From Streptomyces sp. NBC_00490 (GTDB taxonomy: Bacteria; Actinomycetota; Actinomycetes; Streptomycetales; Streptomycetaceae): 64,000 nt of DNA. Every line of letters starts with the position of its first letter. Position 1 is the first letter of the stretch. Position numbers and translations under genes: made by a program. Below are positions 19,474 to 28,085 of the stretch, one piece after another. Location of the stretch: assembly GCF_036013645.1 (NCBI RefSeq), contig NZ_CP107869.1, forward strand, positions 5,270,001 through 5,334,000, in the 5' to 3' direction. A model generated the notes under the pieces. That model saw only the letters and a program-made list of their open reading frames with translations. It ran no database searches and was not told where the DNA came from.

Positions 19474-19505
19474 TGGGGGCTTGTTTCACGTGAAACAAGC
19501 CCCCA
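19474..19505. terminator. parS: Perfect 32-bp palindrome containing parS, bidirectional terminator candidate
   Basis: A perfect parS occupies 19482-19497. Its arms continue with GGGGGCT/AGCCCCC to give a perfect 32-bp inverted repeat from 19474 to 19505. It sits between the convergent GNAT and serine hydrolase genes, so the same DNA can serve as a ParB site and, as RNA, a terminator hairpin. Confidence 0.75.
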
Positions 19506-19509
19506 CCGC

Positions 19510-20895
19510 TCAGCCGATACCGCGCCACCCCTCCGGATCCACCCCACCCGGCACGGGCGAGCCCTCCTCGTACGGCTGACGCGTGAACACGAACGAGCCG
19601 AGGTCCAGATGGCTCACACCGCCGTCAGGCCGTCGTACGGCCCTCAGAAGCTCTCCGGCGAAGTAGCCCTCAAGGCCGGTCCACGTGCCGTCACCGTTCC
19701 CGCGGAAACGTGAGCGGCGGCCGATCCCGCTCAACGGATCCAGCGAGACACCGCCCCCGGTCGTCAGCCGCAGGGCGAACGCATGCGTCCCCCAGTACCA
19801 CGGCCCCGCCAACTCCAGCACAGCCGCGTCGACTTCGGGCAGAGGACGCCACGGTTCGGGAATCCGCGGCTCGGCCTCCGCGACGATCCGTACGAGGTCG
19901 GCGCCCACGGAACCCAGCAGTGGCCCGGAGGTGCAGTTGGCCAGCACCACCGCGGCCACGTCGTCCGCCACGCTGATGGTGAGGTTGGCCAGGAATCCCG
20001 GCAGGGACCCCGAGTGCCCGACGAGCAGTCGGCCGTCCCGGCTCTGTACCTGCATCCCCAGACCGTACGTCGCACCGTCCACGACATCCGCAGCCTCGGC
20101 CGGAGCCGCGGGCGTCCGCATCTCCCGCACCGTCTCCGCGCTCAGCACCCGGTCGTCGCCCTTCGCCAGGAAGGCCGCGAACTTCGCCAAGTCGCCGGTT
20201 GTGGACCAGAGTTGGCCCGCCGGCGCCATCCGGCCGAGGTCCTCGGTGGGCTCCGGAAGCATCACATCGGCCCAGGGATGCACCGCCCAGCCACCCGCGT
20301 GCGGCGCCCGGGGCTGGGCACTCGTGCTGTCGAGGCCCAGGGGTTCGAGCACTTCGCGCCGGAGGACGTCCTCCCATGCGGCGCCGCGCAGCTTCTCGAC
20401 CAGCGCGCCCAGCAGGGTGTAGCCGGGGTTCGAGTAGTGGAAGCGACGGCCGCCCGGATGCAGGAAGGGCTGTTCGCCGAGCACGTCGGTCAGTTCGGGG
20501 CGCAGCGAGCCCGGGCTGCGCTCCCACCACGGCCCCGGTGACTCGGCCGCCAACCCGGCCGTGTGCGCGAGGAGTTCGGCAAGGGTGGCCTCTCCCGCGC
20601 CGGTGCCGGGCAGATGCTTCTCCAGCGGGTCGCCGAGGTCGAGCAGTCCCTCGTCGCGCAGCCGCAGCACGAGGACGGCGGTGAAGGTCTTGGTGATCGA
20701 GCCGATCCGGTACTGCACGTTCTCGTCCGGCCCGTGCCCGTCCACCGACGTTCGCGAGCCGTGCCAGACGGCCCGGCCGTCCCGCACGACCGCCGCGACC
20801 AGGGATGGCGTACGTCCCTCGGCCTGGGCGACGGCGATGCGGTGCAGCAGCGCCCGGCGCGTGCCGGGAAGCAACTCTTCCTGAGATGTCGTCAT
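19510..20895 (-). CDS. Serine hydrolase (beta-lactamase class C/PBP4-like)
   Basis: A 461-residue protein. The nucleophile motif SITK is at 66-69, the second motif YSN at 154-156, and HSG in the third region (LVGHSGSLPG). The C-terminal 100 residues form a separate beta-rich domain typical of this group. There is no signal peptide, so it is probably cytoplasmic. Members include esterases and D-aminopeptidases as well as beta-lactamases, so antibiotic resistance should not be assumed. Confidence 0.85.
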   Translation of the reverse strand: MTTSQEELLPGTRRALLHRIAVAQAEGRTPSLVAAVVRDGRAVWHGSRTSVDGHGPDENVQYRIGSITKTFTAVLVLRLRDEGLLDLGDPLEKHLPGTGAGEATLAELLAHTAGLAAESPGPWWERSPGSLRPELTDVLGEQPFLHPGGRRFHYSNPGYTLLGALVEKLRGAAWEDVLRREVLEPLGLDSTSAQPRAPHAGGWAVHPWADVMLPEPTEDLGRMAPAGQLWSTTGDLAKFAAFLAKGDDRVLSAETVREMRTPAAPAEAADVVDGATYGLGMQVQSRDGRLLVGHSGSLPGFLANLTISVADDVAAVVLANCTSGPLLGSVGADLVRIVAEAEPRIPEPWRPLPEVDAAVLELAGPWYWGTHAFALRLTTGGGVSLDPLSGIGRRSRFRGNGDGTWTGLEGYFAGELLRAVRRPDGGVSHLDLGSFVFTRQPYEEGSPVPGGVDPEGWRGIG

Positions 20896-20956
20896 GGGCT
20901 CAGTCCACCCCGCGGAACCCCGCGGCGTCGAACGCTTTGGGCCCGGCGCGGGCGGC

Positions 20957-22429
20957 TCAGGTCTGGGCCATGTCGACGAAGCGCGAGTAGTGGCCCTGGA
21001 AGGCGACCGTGATCGTCGCCGTCGGGCCGTTACGGTGCTTGCCCACGATGATGTCGGCCTCGCCGGCGCGCGGCGACTCCTTCTCGTAGGCGTCCTCGCG
21101 GTGCAGCAGGATCACCATGTCGGCGTCCTGCTCGATGGAGCCGGATTCACGCAGGTCGGAGACCTGCGGCTTCTTGTCGGTGCGTTGCTCGGGGCCACGG
21201 TTGAGCTGTGAGAGCGCGATCACCGGGACCTCGAGTTCCTTGGCCAGGAGCTTGAGGTTACGGGACATGTCCGAGACCTCCTGCTGACGGCTCTCGGAGC
21301 GCTTGCCGGACTGCATCAGTTGCAGATAGTCGATGATCACGAGCTTGATGTCGTTGCGCTGTTTCAGCCGACGGCATTTCGCGCGGATCTCCATCATCGA
21401 CAGGTTCGGGGAGTCGTCGATGTAGAGCGGCGCGGCCGAGACCTCGGGCATCCGTCGGGCCAGCCGCGTCCAGTCCTCGTCCGTCATGGTGCCGGAACGC
21501 ATGTGGTGCAGGGCCACCCGCGCCTCGGCCGACAGCAGACGCATCGCGATCTCGTTGCGCCCCATTTCCAGGGAGAAGATGACGCTCGGCAGGTTGTTCT
21601 TGATCGACGCCGCCCGCGCGAAGTCCAGCGCCAGCGTGGACTTACCCATGGCGGGGCGGGCCGCGATGACGATCATCTGACCCGGGTGCAGACCGTTGGT
21701 GAGCGAGTCCAGGTCCGTGAATCCCGTCGGCACACCGGTCATCTCGCCCGTGCGGGAGCCGATCGCCTCGATCTCGTCGAGCGCGCCCTCCATGATGTCG
21801 CCGAGCGGCAGATAGTCCTCGCTGGTGCGCTGCTCGGTGACCGCGTAGATCTCGGCCTGGGCGCGGTTGACGATCTCGTCGACGTCGTCGTCGGCCGCGT
21901 ATCCCATCTGGGTGATGCGAGTGCCGGCCTCGACCAGACGGCGCAGGACCGCGCGCTCGTGCACGATCTCCGCGTAGTACTCGGCATTGGCGGCCGTCGG
22001 CACCGTTTGGACAAGGGTGTGCAGATACGACGCGCCGCCGACCTTGTTGATCTCACCGCGCTTGGTCAGCTCGGCCGCGATCGTGATCGGGTCGGCCGGC
22101 TCGCCCTTGGCGTAGATGTCGAGGATCGCCTGGAAGATCGTCTCGTGCGCCGGCTTGTAGAAGTCGTGTCCTTTGATGACCTCGACGACGTCGGCGATGG
22201 CGTCCTTCGACAGCAGCATGCCGCCGAGGACGGACTGCTCGGCGTCGAGGTCCTGCGGCGGGACACGTTCGAAGGACGTACCCCCGCCGTCCCATTCGCC
22301 GCTCTCCCGGCCGCGGTCGTGCTGGTCGTCGCGACCTCGGCCACCCTCGCCGCGGCGGCGCGAGGCAGGCAGACGATCACTGGGACCGCTGTCGGCCCAC
22401 GGATCGTCCAAGGGCTCGGAAATGCTCAC
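20957..22429 (-). CDS. dnaB: Replicative DNA helicase DnaB
   Basis: 490 residues from the GTG at 22429 (starting SISEPLDDPWADSG); a longer frame runs into the leader. The N-terminal domain starts at about 52 (ERVPPQDLDAEQSVLGGML). The Walker A motif ARPAMGKS is at 257-264, and a Walker B region is at LVIIDYLQLM. DnaB unwinds DNA at the fork as a hexamer. No intein is present. A residue-perfect E. coli-type DnaA box lies about 180 bases upstream of the start. Confidence 0.97.
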   Translation of the reverse strand: MSISEPLDDPWADSGPSDRLPASRRRGEGGRGRDDQHDRGRESGEWDGGGTSFERVPPQDLDAEQSVLGGMLLSKDAIADVVEVIKGHDFYKPAHETIFQAILDIYAKGEPADPITIAAELTKRGEINKVGGASYLHTLVQTVPTAANAEYYAEIVHERAVLRRLVEAGTRITQMGYAADDDVDEIVNRAQAEIYAVTEQRTSEDYLPLGDIMEGALDEIEAIGSRTGEMTGVPTGFTDLDSLTNGLHPGQMIVIAARPAMGKSTLALDFARAASIKNNLPSVIFSLEMGRNEIAMRLLSAEARVALHHMRSGTMTDEDWTRLARRMPEVSAAPLYIDDSPNLSMMEIRAKCRRLKQRNDIKLVIIDYLQLMQSGKRSESRQQEVSDMSRNLKLLAKELEVPVIALSQLNRGPEQRTDKKPQVSDLRESGSIEQDADMVILLHREDAYEKESPRAGEADIIVGKHRNGPTATITVAFQGHYSRFVDMAQT

Positions 22430-22888
22430 CGAGCCACCTCCTCCCGTCCGCGGAGCGGACCTCGCCGTGCTTCTCTGTTCTACGGCACGGCACTGACAAA
22501 TGAGAGGCCCAACTCCGGTTCTGGCGCGTCGGTTTTGTGATGGTTTCCGGGCCGACAGACGGAGCGGGCGCCGGACCACGGTAGGCCCGACGGCACCGTC
22601 AGCCAATCTGGTTATCCACAGGCCATGTGGACGACGGCCCCGATGCTGTGGAGAACTCCCCGAAACCTGTGCACGACCCGGTGGACAGGCCTGTGAACAA
22701 GCTCGCGGTTCTCATCCGGGACCAGCCCTGACCTGCGCTCTTCCCATCCACCGGCTGTGCAGAAGAAAAACTTTCCCAGTCGGACCAAGATCACATCGAA
22801 CGGCACACGAAAGCACACGCGACAACCAGGCGAGTAAGGGTCATTAACACATTGCATCGCTTACCTGTGGACGATTAGATTGGTGCTC
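22430..22888. other. 459-bp divergent region dnaB / MATE gene
   Basis: It contains the DnaA-box sequence TTATCCACA at 22612-22620, further CTGTGGAG and GTGGAC fragments, and a lower-GC stretch around 22760-22800. No ORF of credible composition was seen. The promoters of dnaB (minus) and the MATE gene (plus) must lie here. Confidence 0.5.
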
Positions 22889-24226
22889 ATGACACATGCT
22901 CCGGCGACCACGCGCGCCACACGGCGACAGCATGACCGAGAGATCGTCGCTCTGGCCGTCCCGGCCTTCGGGGCGCTCGTCGCCGAGCCGCTCTTCGTCA
23001 TGGCCGACAGCGCGATCGTGGGCCATCTCGGCACCGCGCAACTCGCGGGACTGGGGGTTGCCTCCGCCCTCCTCATGACAGGCGTCAGCATCTTCGTCTT
23101 CCTCGCCTACGCCACGACCGCGGCCGTCGCCCGACGCGTCGGCGCCGACGATCTCCCGGCCGCCATCCGGCAGGGCATGGACGGTATCTGGCTGGCACTC
23201 CTGCTCGGCGCCGTGGTCGTCGCCGTCGTCCTGCCCACCGCACCGGCTCTGGTGGAACTCTTCGGCGCCTCGGACACCGCCGCCCCGTACGCGACCACCT
23301 ATCTGCGGATCTCCTCCCTCGGCATCCCGGCCATGCTCGTCGTCCTCGCCTCGACCGGAGTCCTGCGCGGACTGCAGGACACGAAGACACCGTTGTACGT
23401 CGCCGTCGGCGGCTTCGTCGCCAACGCCGTCCTCAACGTGTGGCTCGTCTACGGCGCCGACCTCGGCATCGCCGGCTCCGCCTGGGGCACCGTCATCGCC
23501 CAGTTCGGTATGGCTGCCGTCTACCTCGTGGTCGTCGTCCGCGGGGCCCGCGCCCACGGCGCCTCGCTGCGCCCCGACGCCGCAGGTATCCGGGCTTCGG
23601 CGCAGGCAGGCGTCCCCCTTCTCGTCCGCACCCTCTCGCTCCGCACGATCCTGATGATCGCCACGGCCGTGGCCGCCCGTCTCGGCGATGCCGACATCGC
23701 GGCCCACCAGATCATCCTGTCGCTGTGGAGCCTGCTCGCCTTCGCCCTGGACGCCATCGCCATCGCAGGACAGGCCATCATCGGTCGCTACCTCGGCGCC
23801 GGCGACGTCCAGGGCGCCCGCGAGGCATGCCGCCGCATGGTGCAGTGGGGCATCGCGGTGGGTGTGATACTCGGCCTCGTCGTCGTGGCGGCCCCTCCCG
23901 TATTCCTTCCGCTGTTCACGAGCGACTCCGTGGTGAAGGACGCGGCACTGCCCGCTCTCCTCGTGGTGGCGCTCGCCCAGCCCATCTGCGGGATCGTCTT
24001 CGTTCTGGACGGCGTCCTGATGGGAGCGGGCGACGGACCCTACCTCGCCTGGGCCATGGTCCTGACCCTGGCGGTCTTCACGCCCGTGGCCCTGCTCATT
24101 CCCGTGCTCGGCGGAGGCCTCACCGCGGTCTGGGGAGCGATGACGCTGATGATGGCGGTGCGCATGCTGACCCTCTGGCTGCGGTCCCGCTCGGGCCGCT
24201 GGATCGTCACCGGAGCCACGCGCTGA
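22889..24226 (+). CDS. MATE-family multidrug/metabolite efflux transporter
   Basis: 445 residues from the ATG at 22889, with about 12 hydrophobic helices in two related halves. Typical MATE motifs are visible: ALAVPAFGALVAEPLFVMADSAIVGHLG in the first half and GIVFVLDGVLMGAGDGPYL in the second. The family exports organic cations or metabolites using Na+ or H+ gradients. The gene sits between dnaB and the rplI operon, which matches the usual Streptomyces order. The substrate is unknown. Confidence 0.9.
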   Translation: MTHAPATTRATRRQHDREIVALAVPAFGALVAEPLFVMADSAIVGHLGTAQLAGLGVASALLMTGVSIFVFLAYATTAAVARRVGADDLPAAIRQGMDGIWLALLLGAVVVAVVLPTAPALVELFGASDTAAPYATTYLRISSLGIPAMLVVLASTGVLRGLQDTKTPLYVAVGGFVANAVLNVWLVYGADLGIAGSAWGTVIAQFGMAAVYLVVVVRGARAHGASLRPDAAGIRASAQAGVPLLVRTLSLRTILMIATAVAARLGDADIAAHQIILSLWSLLAFALDAIAIAGQAIIGRYLGAGDVQGAREACRRMVQWGIAVGVILGLVVVAAPPVFLPLFTSDSVVKDAALPALLVVALAQPICGIVFVLDGVLMGAGDGPYLAWAMVLTLAVFTPVALLIPVLGGGLTAVWGAMTLMMAVRMLTLWLRSRSGRWIVTGATR

Positions 24227-24264
24227 ACCGAGGACCCGGCTGAACCAGGCGTGCCTACGCTGAC

Positions 24265-24280
24265 TGTTTCACGTGAAACA
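24265..24280. promoter_or_regulatory. parS: parS site (perfect), first of a tandem pair
   Basis: An exact TGTTTCACGTGAAACA after the MATE stop codon. A second copy begins 19 bases later. Confidence 0.92.
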
Positions 24281-24283
24281 GAG

Positions 24284-24299
24284 GGTTTCACGTGAAACA
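24284..24299. promoter_or_regulatory. parS: parS-like site, second of a tandem pair
   Basis: GGTTTCACGTGAAACA has one mismatch, at the outer base. It lies 19 bp centre-to-centre from the perfect site, about two helical turns. Confidence 0.85.
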
Positions 24300-24321
24300 C
24301 ACCTCGGTCCGCGCGCACGCA

Positions 24322-24354
24322 AGAAGGGCCGCACCCGATGGGTGCGGCCCTTCT
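24322..24354 (-). terminator. Terminator of the rpsF-ssb-rpsR-rplI operon
   Basis: A perfect 15-bp stem (AGAAGGGCCGCACCC with its complement) and a 3-base loop, 25 bases after the rplI stop. On the minus strand it reads as a strong hairpin. Confidence 0.75.
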
Positions 24355-24378
24355 CAGCTGCTCAAACCGAGCGCAGCG

Positions 24379-24825
24379 TCACGCAGCGACGACCTCGATG
24401 TTGACCTTGGCGGCCACCTCGGGGTGCAGACGCACGGACGTCTCGTGGGCGCCCAGCGTCTTGATCGGCGAACCGAGCTCGATGCGGCGCTTGTCGACCT
24501 CGGGGCCACCGGAAGCCTTGATCGCCGAGGCGATGTCGGCCGGGGTGACGGAACCGAAGAGACGACCGGCGTCGCCGGAGCGAACGGCCAGACGAACCTT
24601 GACGGCCTCGAGCTGGCCCTTGACCTGGTTGGCCTGCTCGATGGTCTGGATCTCGTGGATCTTGCGAGCACGACGGATCTGCTCGACGTCCTTCTCGCCA
24701 CCCTTGGTCCAGCGGATAGCGAACTTCCGCGGGATCAGGTAGTTGCGAGCGTAGCCGTCCTTGACGTCGACGACGTCGCCCGCGGCACCGAGGCCGGAGA
24801 CCTCGTGGGTAAGGATGATCTTCAT
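24379..24825 (-). CDS. rplI: 50S ribosomal protein L9
   Basis: 148 residues, the usual L9 length. The N-terminal rRNA-binding domain [32 protein letters not shown] is nearly diagnostic. A helical linker and a C-terminal domain ([15 protein letters not shown]) follow. It is the last gene of the rpsF-ssb-rpsR-rplI operon, 18 bases after rpsR, and is followed by a strong terminator. Confidence 0.98.
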   Translation of the reverse strand: MKIILTHEVSGLGAAGDVVDVKDGYARNYLIPRKFAIRWTKGGEKDVEQIRRARKIHEIQTIEQANQVKGQLEAVKVRLAVRSGDAGRLFGSVTPADIASAIKASGGPEVDKRRIELGSPIKTLGAHETSVRLHPEVAAKVNIEVVAA

Positions 24826-24843
24826 TGGTCGGTCACCCTTCCC

Positions 24844-25080
24844 TTATCGCGCGGTGGAGGTGTAGGGCAGCAGCGCCATCTCACGGCTGTTCTTGACGGC
24901 CGTGGCGACGTCACGCTGGTGCTGCGTGCAGTTGCCGGTCACGCGGCGGGCACGGATCTTGCCGCGGTCGGAAATGAACTTCCGCAGCATGTTCGTGTCC
25001 TTGTAGTCCACGTACGTGACCTTGTCCTTGCAAAAAGCGCAGACCTTTTTCTTAGGCTTGCGCACAGGCGGCTTCGCCAT
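24844..25080 (-). CDS. rpsR: 30S ribosomal protein S18
   Basis: 78 residues with [62 protein letters not shown]. It contains two Cys residues close together (CAFC) and a third further on. Many actinobacteria encode two S18 paralogues, one with zinc-binding cysteines. This operon copy has the CxxC, so it may be the zinc-containing form. S18 pairs with S6 in the 30S platform, and S6 is encoded in the same operon. Confidence 0.97.
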   Translation of the reverse strand: MAKPPVRKPKKKVCAFCKDKVTYVDYKDTNMLRKFISDRGKIRARRVTGNCTQHQRDVATAVKNSREMALLPYTSTAR

Positions 25081-25137
25081 GGTGTTTCTCCTGTGTGATC
25101 AAGAAGTGTGGGTGCGACCCACCCTCGGCCCGGAGGC

Positions 25138-25743
25138 CTAGAAGGGGGGCTCGTCCGAGTAGCCGCCGCCCTGCTGGCCGCCGCTGGGGCTTCCACCCCA
25201 GCCGCCGCCACCGCCGCCGCCCTGGTTGCCACCGGCGGGAGCGCCGGTCGCCCACGGGTCGTCGGCGGGAGCGCCGCCGCCCTGCTGGCCGCCGCCGGAG
25301 TTTCCACCCCAGCTGCCGCCGGCCTGGCCGCCGCCACCGCCGCCGCTGTAACCGCCCTGGCCACCCCGGCCGGCTCCGCCGGCAGTCTTGGTGACCTTGG
25401 CCGTGGCACTGCGCAAGCTGGCGCCGACTTCCTCGACGTCCAGCTCGTAGACCGTGCGCTTGACGCCCTCACGGTCCTCGTAGGACCGCTGCTTCAGCCG
25501 GCCCTGCACGATGACGCGCATGCCTCGCTGGAGCGACTCCGCGACGTTCTCCGCCGCCTGACGCCAGACCGAGCAGGTCAGGAACAGGCTCTCGCCGTCC
25601 TTCCACTCGTTGGTCTGACGGTCGAAGGTGCGGGGGGTGGACGCGACACGGAATTTCGCGACCGCCGCACCGGAGGGGGTGAAGCGCAGCTCGGGGTCGT
25701 CGACAAGATTGCCGACGACCGTGATGACGGTCTCGCCTGCCAT
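25138..25743 (-). CDS. ssb: Single-stranded DNA-binding protein
   Basis: 201 residues. Residues about 1-110 form the OB fold ([32 protein letters not shown]). About 75 residues of Gly/Gln/Asn-rich linker follow, and the tip DEPPF is the conserved acidic interaction peptide. SSB coats single strands at the fork and recruits partners through this tip. It lies in the middle of the S6-SSB-S18-L9 operon, as is usual. Streptomyces often has a second ssb elsewhere; none is in this window. Confidence 0.97.
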   Translation of the reverse strand: MAGETVITVVGNLVDDPELRFTPSGAAVAKFRVASTPRTFDRQTNEWKDGESLFLTCSVWRQAAENVAESLQRGMRVIVQGRLKQRSYEDREGVKRTVYELDVEEVGASLRSATAKVTKTAGGAGRGGQGGYSGGGGGGQAGGSWGGNSGGGQQGGGAPADDPWATGAPAGGNQGGGGGGGWGGSPSGGQQGGGYSDEPPF

Positions 25744-25822
25744 GGGGAACCTCTCGGCGGGTTTGCTGCTCTGGCTGCTTGGTTGCTGCTACTCGAATCC
25801 CGAGATCAGCTGAGCGGGAGGC

Positions 25823-26113
25823 TCAGTGGGTCTCGGGGCGGAGGACCTTGGTCCGGAGGACCGACTCGTTCAGGTTCATCTGGCGGTCGAGCTCCTTGAC
25901 GACCGCAGGCTCGGCCTGCAGGTCGATGACCGAGTAGATGCCCTCGGGCTTCTTCTTGATCTCGTACGAGAGCCGACGACGGCCCCAGGTGTCGACCTTC
26001 TCGACCTTTCCGTTGCCCTCACGGACGACGGAGAGGAAGTTCTCGATCAGGGGGGCGACAGCGCGCTCCTCCAGATCGGGGTCGAGGATGACCATCACCT
26101 CGTAGTGACGCAT
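25823..26113 (-). CDS. rpsF: 30S ribosomal protein S6
   Basis: 96 residues from the ATG at 26113 ([19 protein letters not shown]); the frame is open further upstream, but that sequence is leader. The ribosome site GGAGGTGGG lies just upstream on the minus strand. This is the first gene of the ribosomal/SSB operon. S6 binds S18 on the small subunit, and an S6-S18 leader-RNA feedback is known in other bacteria. I did not find a clear copy of that motif here. Confidence 0.97.
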   Translation of the reverse strand: MRHYEVMVILDPDLEERAVAPLIENFLSVVREGNGKVEKVDTWGRRRLSYEIKKKPEGIYSVIDLQAEPAVVKELDRQMNLNESVLRTKVLRPETH

Positions 26114-26322
26114 GTGGAACCCACCTCCTTTGGACTCAACGGCCACGGTCGTTCCGTGGCAGGAGGGTTGTAATGCGTACGCAAAGGTATCGGCAGCCAC
26201 TGACAATCGGGGCTTCCTCGCGGTAGTCCCGGTCGTGGCATGGGCAGACACCAGTGCAGACGGTACAGAGTACCCGCACCATGGCTTCCGGTTGAAATCC
26301 GGCCGCCAGGAACGACAATCTG

Positions 26323-26339
26323 TACACATCGGGTGTGTA
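26323..26339. promoter_or_regulatory. Inverted repeat upstream of a small membrane gene
   Basis: TACACA and TGTGTA are separated by TCGGG, giving a perfect 6-bp arm inverted repeat about 40 bp before the start of the gene at 26378. A TACGAT hexamer (26346-26351) that could be a -10 box follows. This would suit an operator, but no binding protein can be named. Confidence 0.35.
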
Positions 26340-26377
26340 TGGCGCTACGATGCGCCGCCTTTCGCAGGAGGTGCCCT

Positions 26378-26692
26378 ATGGCACAAGCATTGCGACCCAA
26401 CACCGTCGGAGGCCTGTTCGCCACGGACGGCAAAGCCCACCCCCTCCAGGACACCCTGCTCGCGGTGACCCTGGTCCTGGGGCTCACGTCGTTCATCACG
26501 GCGATGTTCCACAGCCTTCACCTCATCAGCTCCTGGACCGGACTGGTGGGGATCCTCGTCGGCGCGTACGGCCAGTGGATCTCGGAGACGACCCGTGAAC
26601 GCTTCGGACTGATCCTCGGTCTCGGCGCCTCGGCGATCGGCTTCTTCCTCGGCATGGCGCACGGCGGCCTCTTCGGCGGACTCATCAGCTGA
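26378..26692 (+). CDS. Small membrane protein of unknown function
   Basis: 104 residues from the ATG at 26378, with AGGAGG 7-12 bases upstream. Three hydrophobic stretches lie at about 25-45, 50-68 and 75-98. The first 20 residues (ALRPNTVGGLFATDGKAHPL) are polar. It is a conserved-looking Streptomyces membrane protein next to the rpsF operon. I recognise no function. Confidence 0.72.
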   Translation: MAQALRPNTVGGLFATDGKAHPLQDTLLAVTLVLGLTSFITAMFHSLHLISSWTGLVGILVGAYGQWISETTRERFGLILGLGASAIGFFLGMAHGGLFGGLIS

Positions 26693-26871
26693 CGCCTAGG
26701 GCACCGTCCCCTCAACAGCACACAAAGCACCGCGGAACGCCTCGACGGCCCACCGGCCGGGGCGCAGGTTCCGTACGCCCAGTCGGGGCGCTCGCCAGGC
26801 GCAGTAGGCTTCGGCGCGAGAGCCGGAGCCCCTGTACCCATGGGGACACACCAGCCCGAGGAGCGCCCCGA

Positions 26872-27993
26872 ATGAGCCTGACCCTGAGGACAATCAGCCG
26901 CGAGCAGCATCTGGCATACATCCAGAGCCTGCCGTCGGCTAGCCACATGCAGGTTCCGGCCTGGGCAGACGTCAAGGCGGAGTGGCGCTCCGAGAGCCTC
27001 GGGTGGTTCGACGACAAGACCGGCGAGCTGGTCGGTGCGGGCATGGTCCTCTACCGGCAGCTCCCCAAGATCAAGCGGTACCTCGCCTATCTCCCCGAGG
27101 GCCCGGTCATCAACTGGTTCGCGCCGAATCTGACCGACTGGCTGGAACCGATGCTCGCGCACCTCAAGCACCAGGGCGCCTTCTCGGTGAAGATGGGCCC
27201 GCCGGTCATCATCCGGCGCTGGGAGGCCACCTCCATCAAGGCCGGCATCCAGAACCCCGACGTGAAGCGGCTGCGCGACATCGAGGCCGACTTCATCGAA
27301 CCGCGCGCCTTCGAGGTCGCCGACAAGCTCCGTCGCATGGGCTGGCAGCAGGGCGAGGACGGAGGCGCCGGCTTCGGCGACGTCCAGCCCCGCTACGTGT
27401 ACCAGGTGCCGCTGGCGAACCGGTCCCTGGAAGAGGTCCACAAGAACTTCAACCAGCTGTGGCGCCGCAACATCAAGAAGGCCGAGAAGGCCGGTGTCGA
27501 GGTCGTCCAGGGCGGTTACCAGGACCTCGAGGAATGGCAGCGGCTCTACGAGATCACGGCCGTGCGTGACCACTTCCGGCCCCGCCCGCTGTCGTACTTC
27601 CAACGCATGTGGACGGCCCTCAACAACGAGGACCCCAACCGCATGCGGCTCTACTTCGCCCGCCACAACGGCGTGAACCTGTCGGCGGCGACGATGCTGA
27701 TCGTCGGCGGACACGTCTGGTACTCCTACGGCGCCTCCGACAACATCGGCCGTGAGGTCCGGCCCTCGAACGCGATGCAGTGGCGGATGCTGCGCGACGC
27801 CTACGCGCTCGGCGCGACCGTCTACGACCTGCGCGGCATCTCCGACTCGCTGGACGAGACCGACCACCTCTTCGGCCTGATCCAGTTCAAGGTCGGCACG
27901 GGCGGCCAGGCCGCCGAGTACCTCGGCGAGTGGGACTTCCCGCTGAACAAGCTGCTCCACAAGGCGCTCGACATCTACATGTCGCGCCGCTGA
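26872..27993 (+). CDS. femX: FemX-type lipid II amino acid transferase
   Basis: A 373-residue FemABX protein of the GNAT-like fold. Landmarks include SASHMQVPAWADVK, WRRNIKKAEKAGVEV and ARHNGVNLSAATMLIVGGHVWYSYGASD. In S. coelicolor FemX adds the first Gly to the stem-peptide lysine/diaminopimelate branch of peptidoglycan precursors, and the chromosomal location agrees with that gene. It acts on lipid II at the inner face of the membrane with tRNA-bound glycine. Next downstream is an alanine-racemase-like enzyme, so both may serve the cell wall. Confidence 0.85.
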   Translation: MSLTLRTISREQHLAYIQSLPSASHMQVPAWADVKAEWRSESLGWFDDKTGELVGAGMVLYRQLPKIKRYLAYLPEGPVINWFAPNLTDWLEPMLAHLKHQGAFSVKMGPPVIIRRWEATSIKAGIQNPDVKRLRDIEADFIEPRAFEVADKLRRMGWQQGEDGGAGFGDVQPRYVYQVPLANRSLEEVHKNFNQLWRRNIKKAEKAGVEVVQGGYQDLEEWQRLYEITAVRDHFRPRPLSYFQRMWTALNNEDPNRMRLYFARHNGVNLSAATMLIVGGHVWYSYGASDNIGREVRPSNAMQWRMLRDAYALGATVYDLRGISDSLDETDHLFGLIQFKVGTGGQAAEYLGEWDFPLNKLLHKALDIYMSRR

Positions 27994-28085
27994 ACCCCGG
28001 CTGTTTGCTTCGATAGCTTCGACACGTTCGTTCGCTTCCATACCTCTGATACACCGCAGCCACGAGAAAGGTTCCAGGTCCGGCC

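Noticed and set aside
20957..22429. Intein or insertion in dnaB
   Set aside because: The protein is contiguous, of normal length and motifs are in order.
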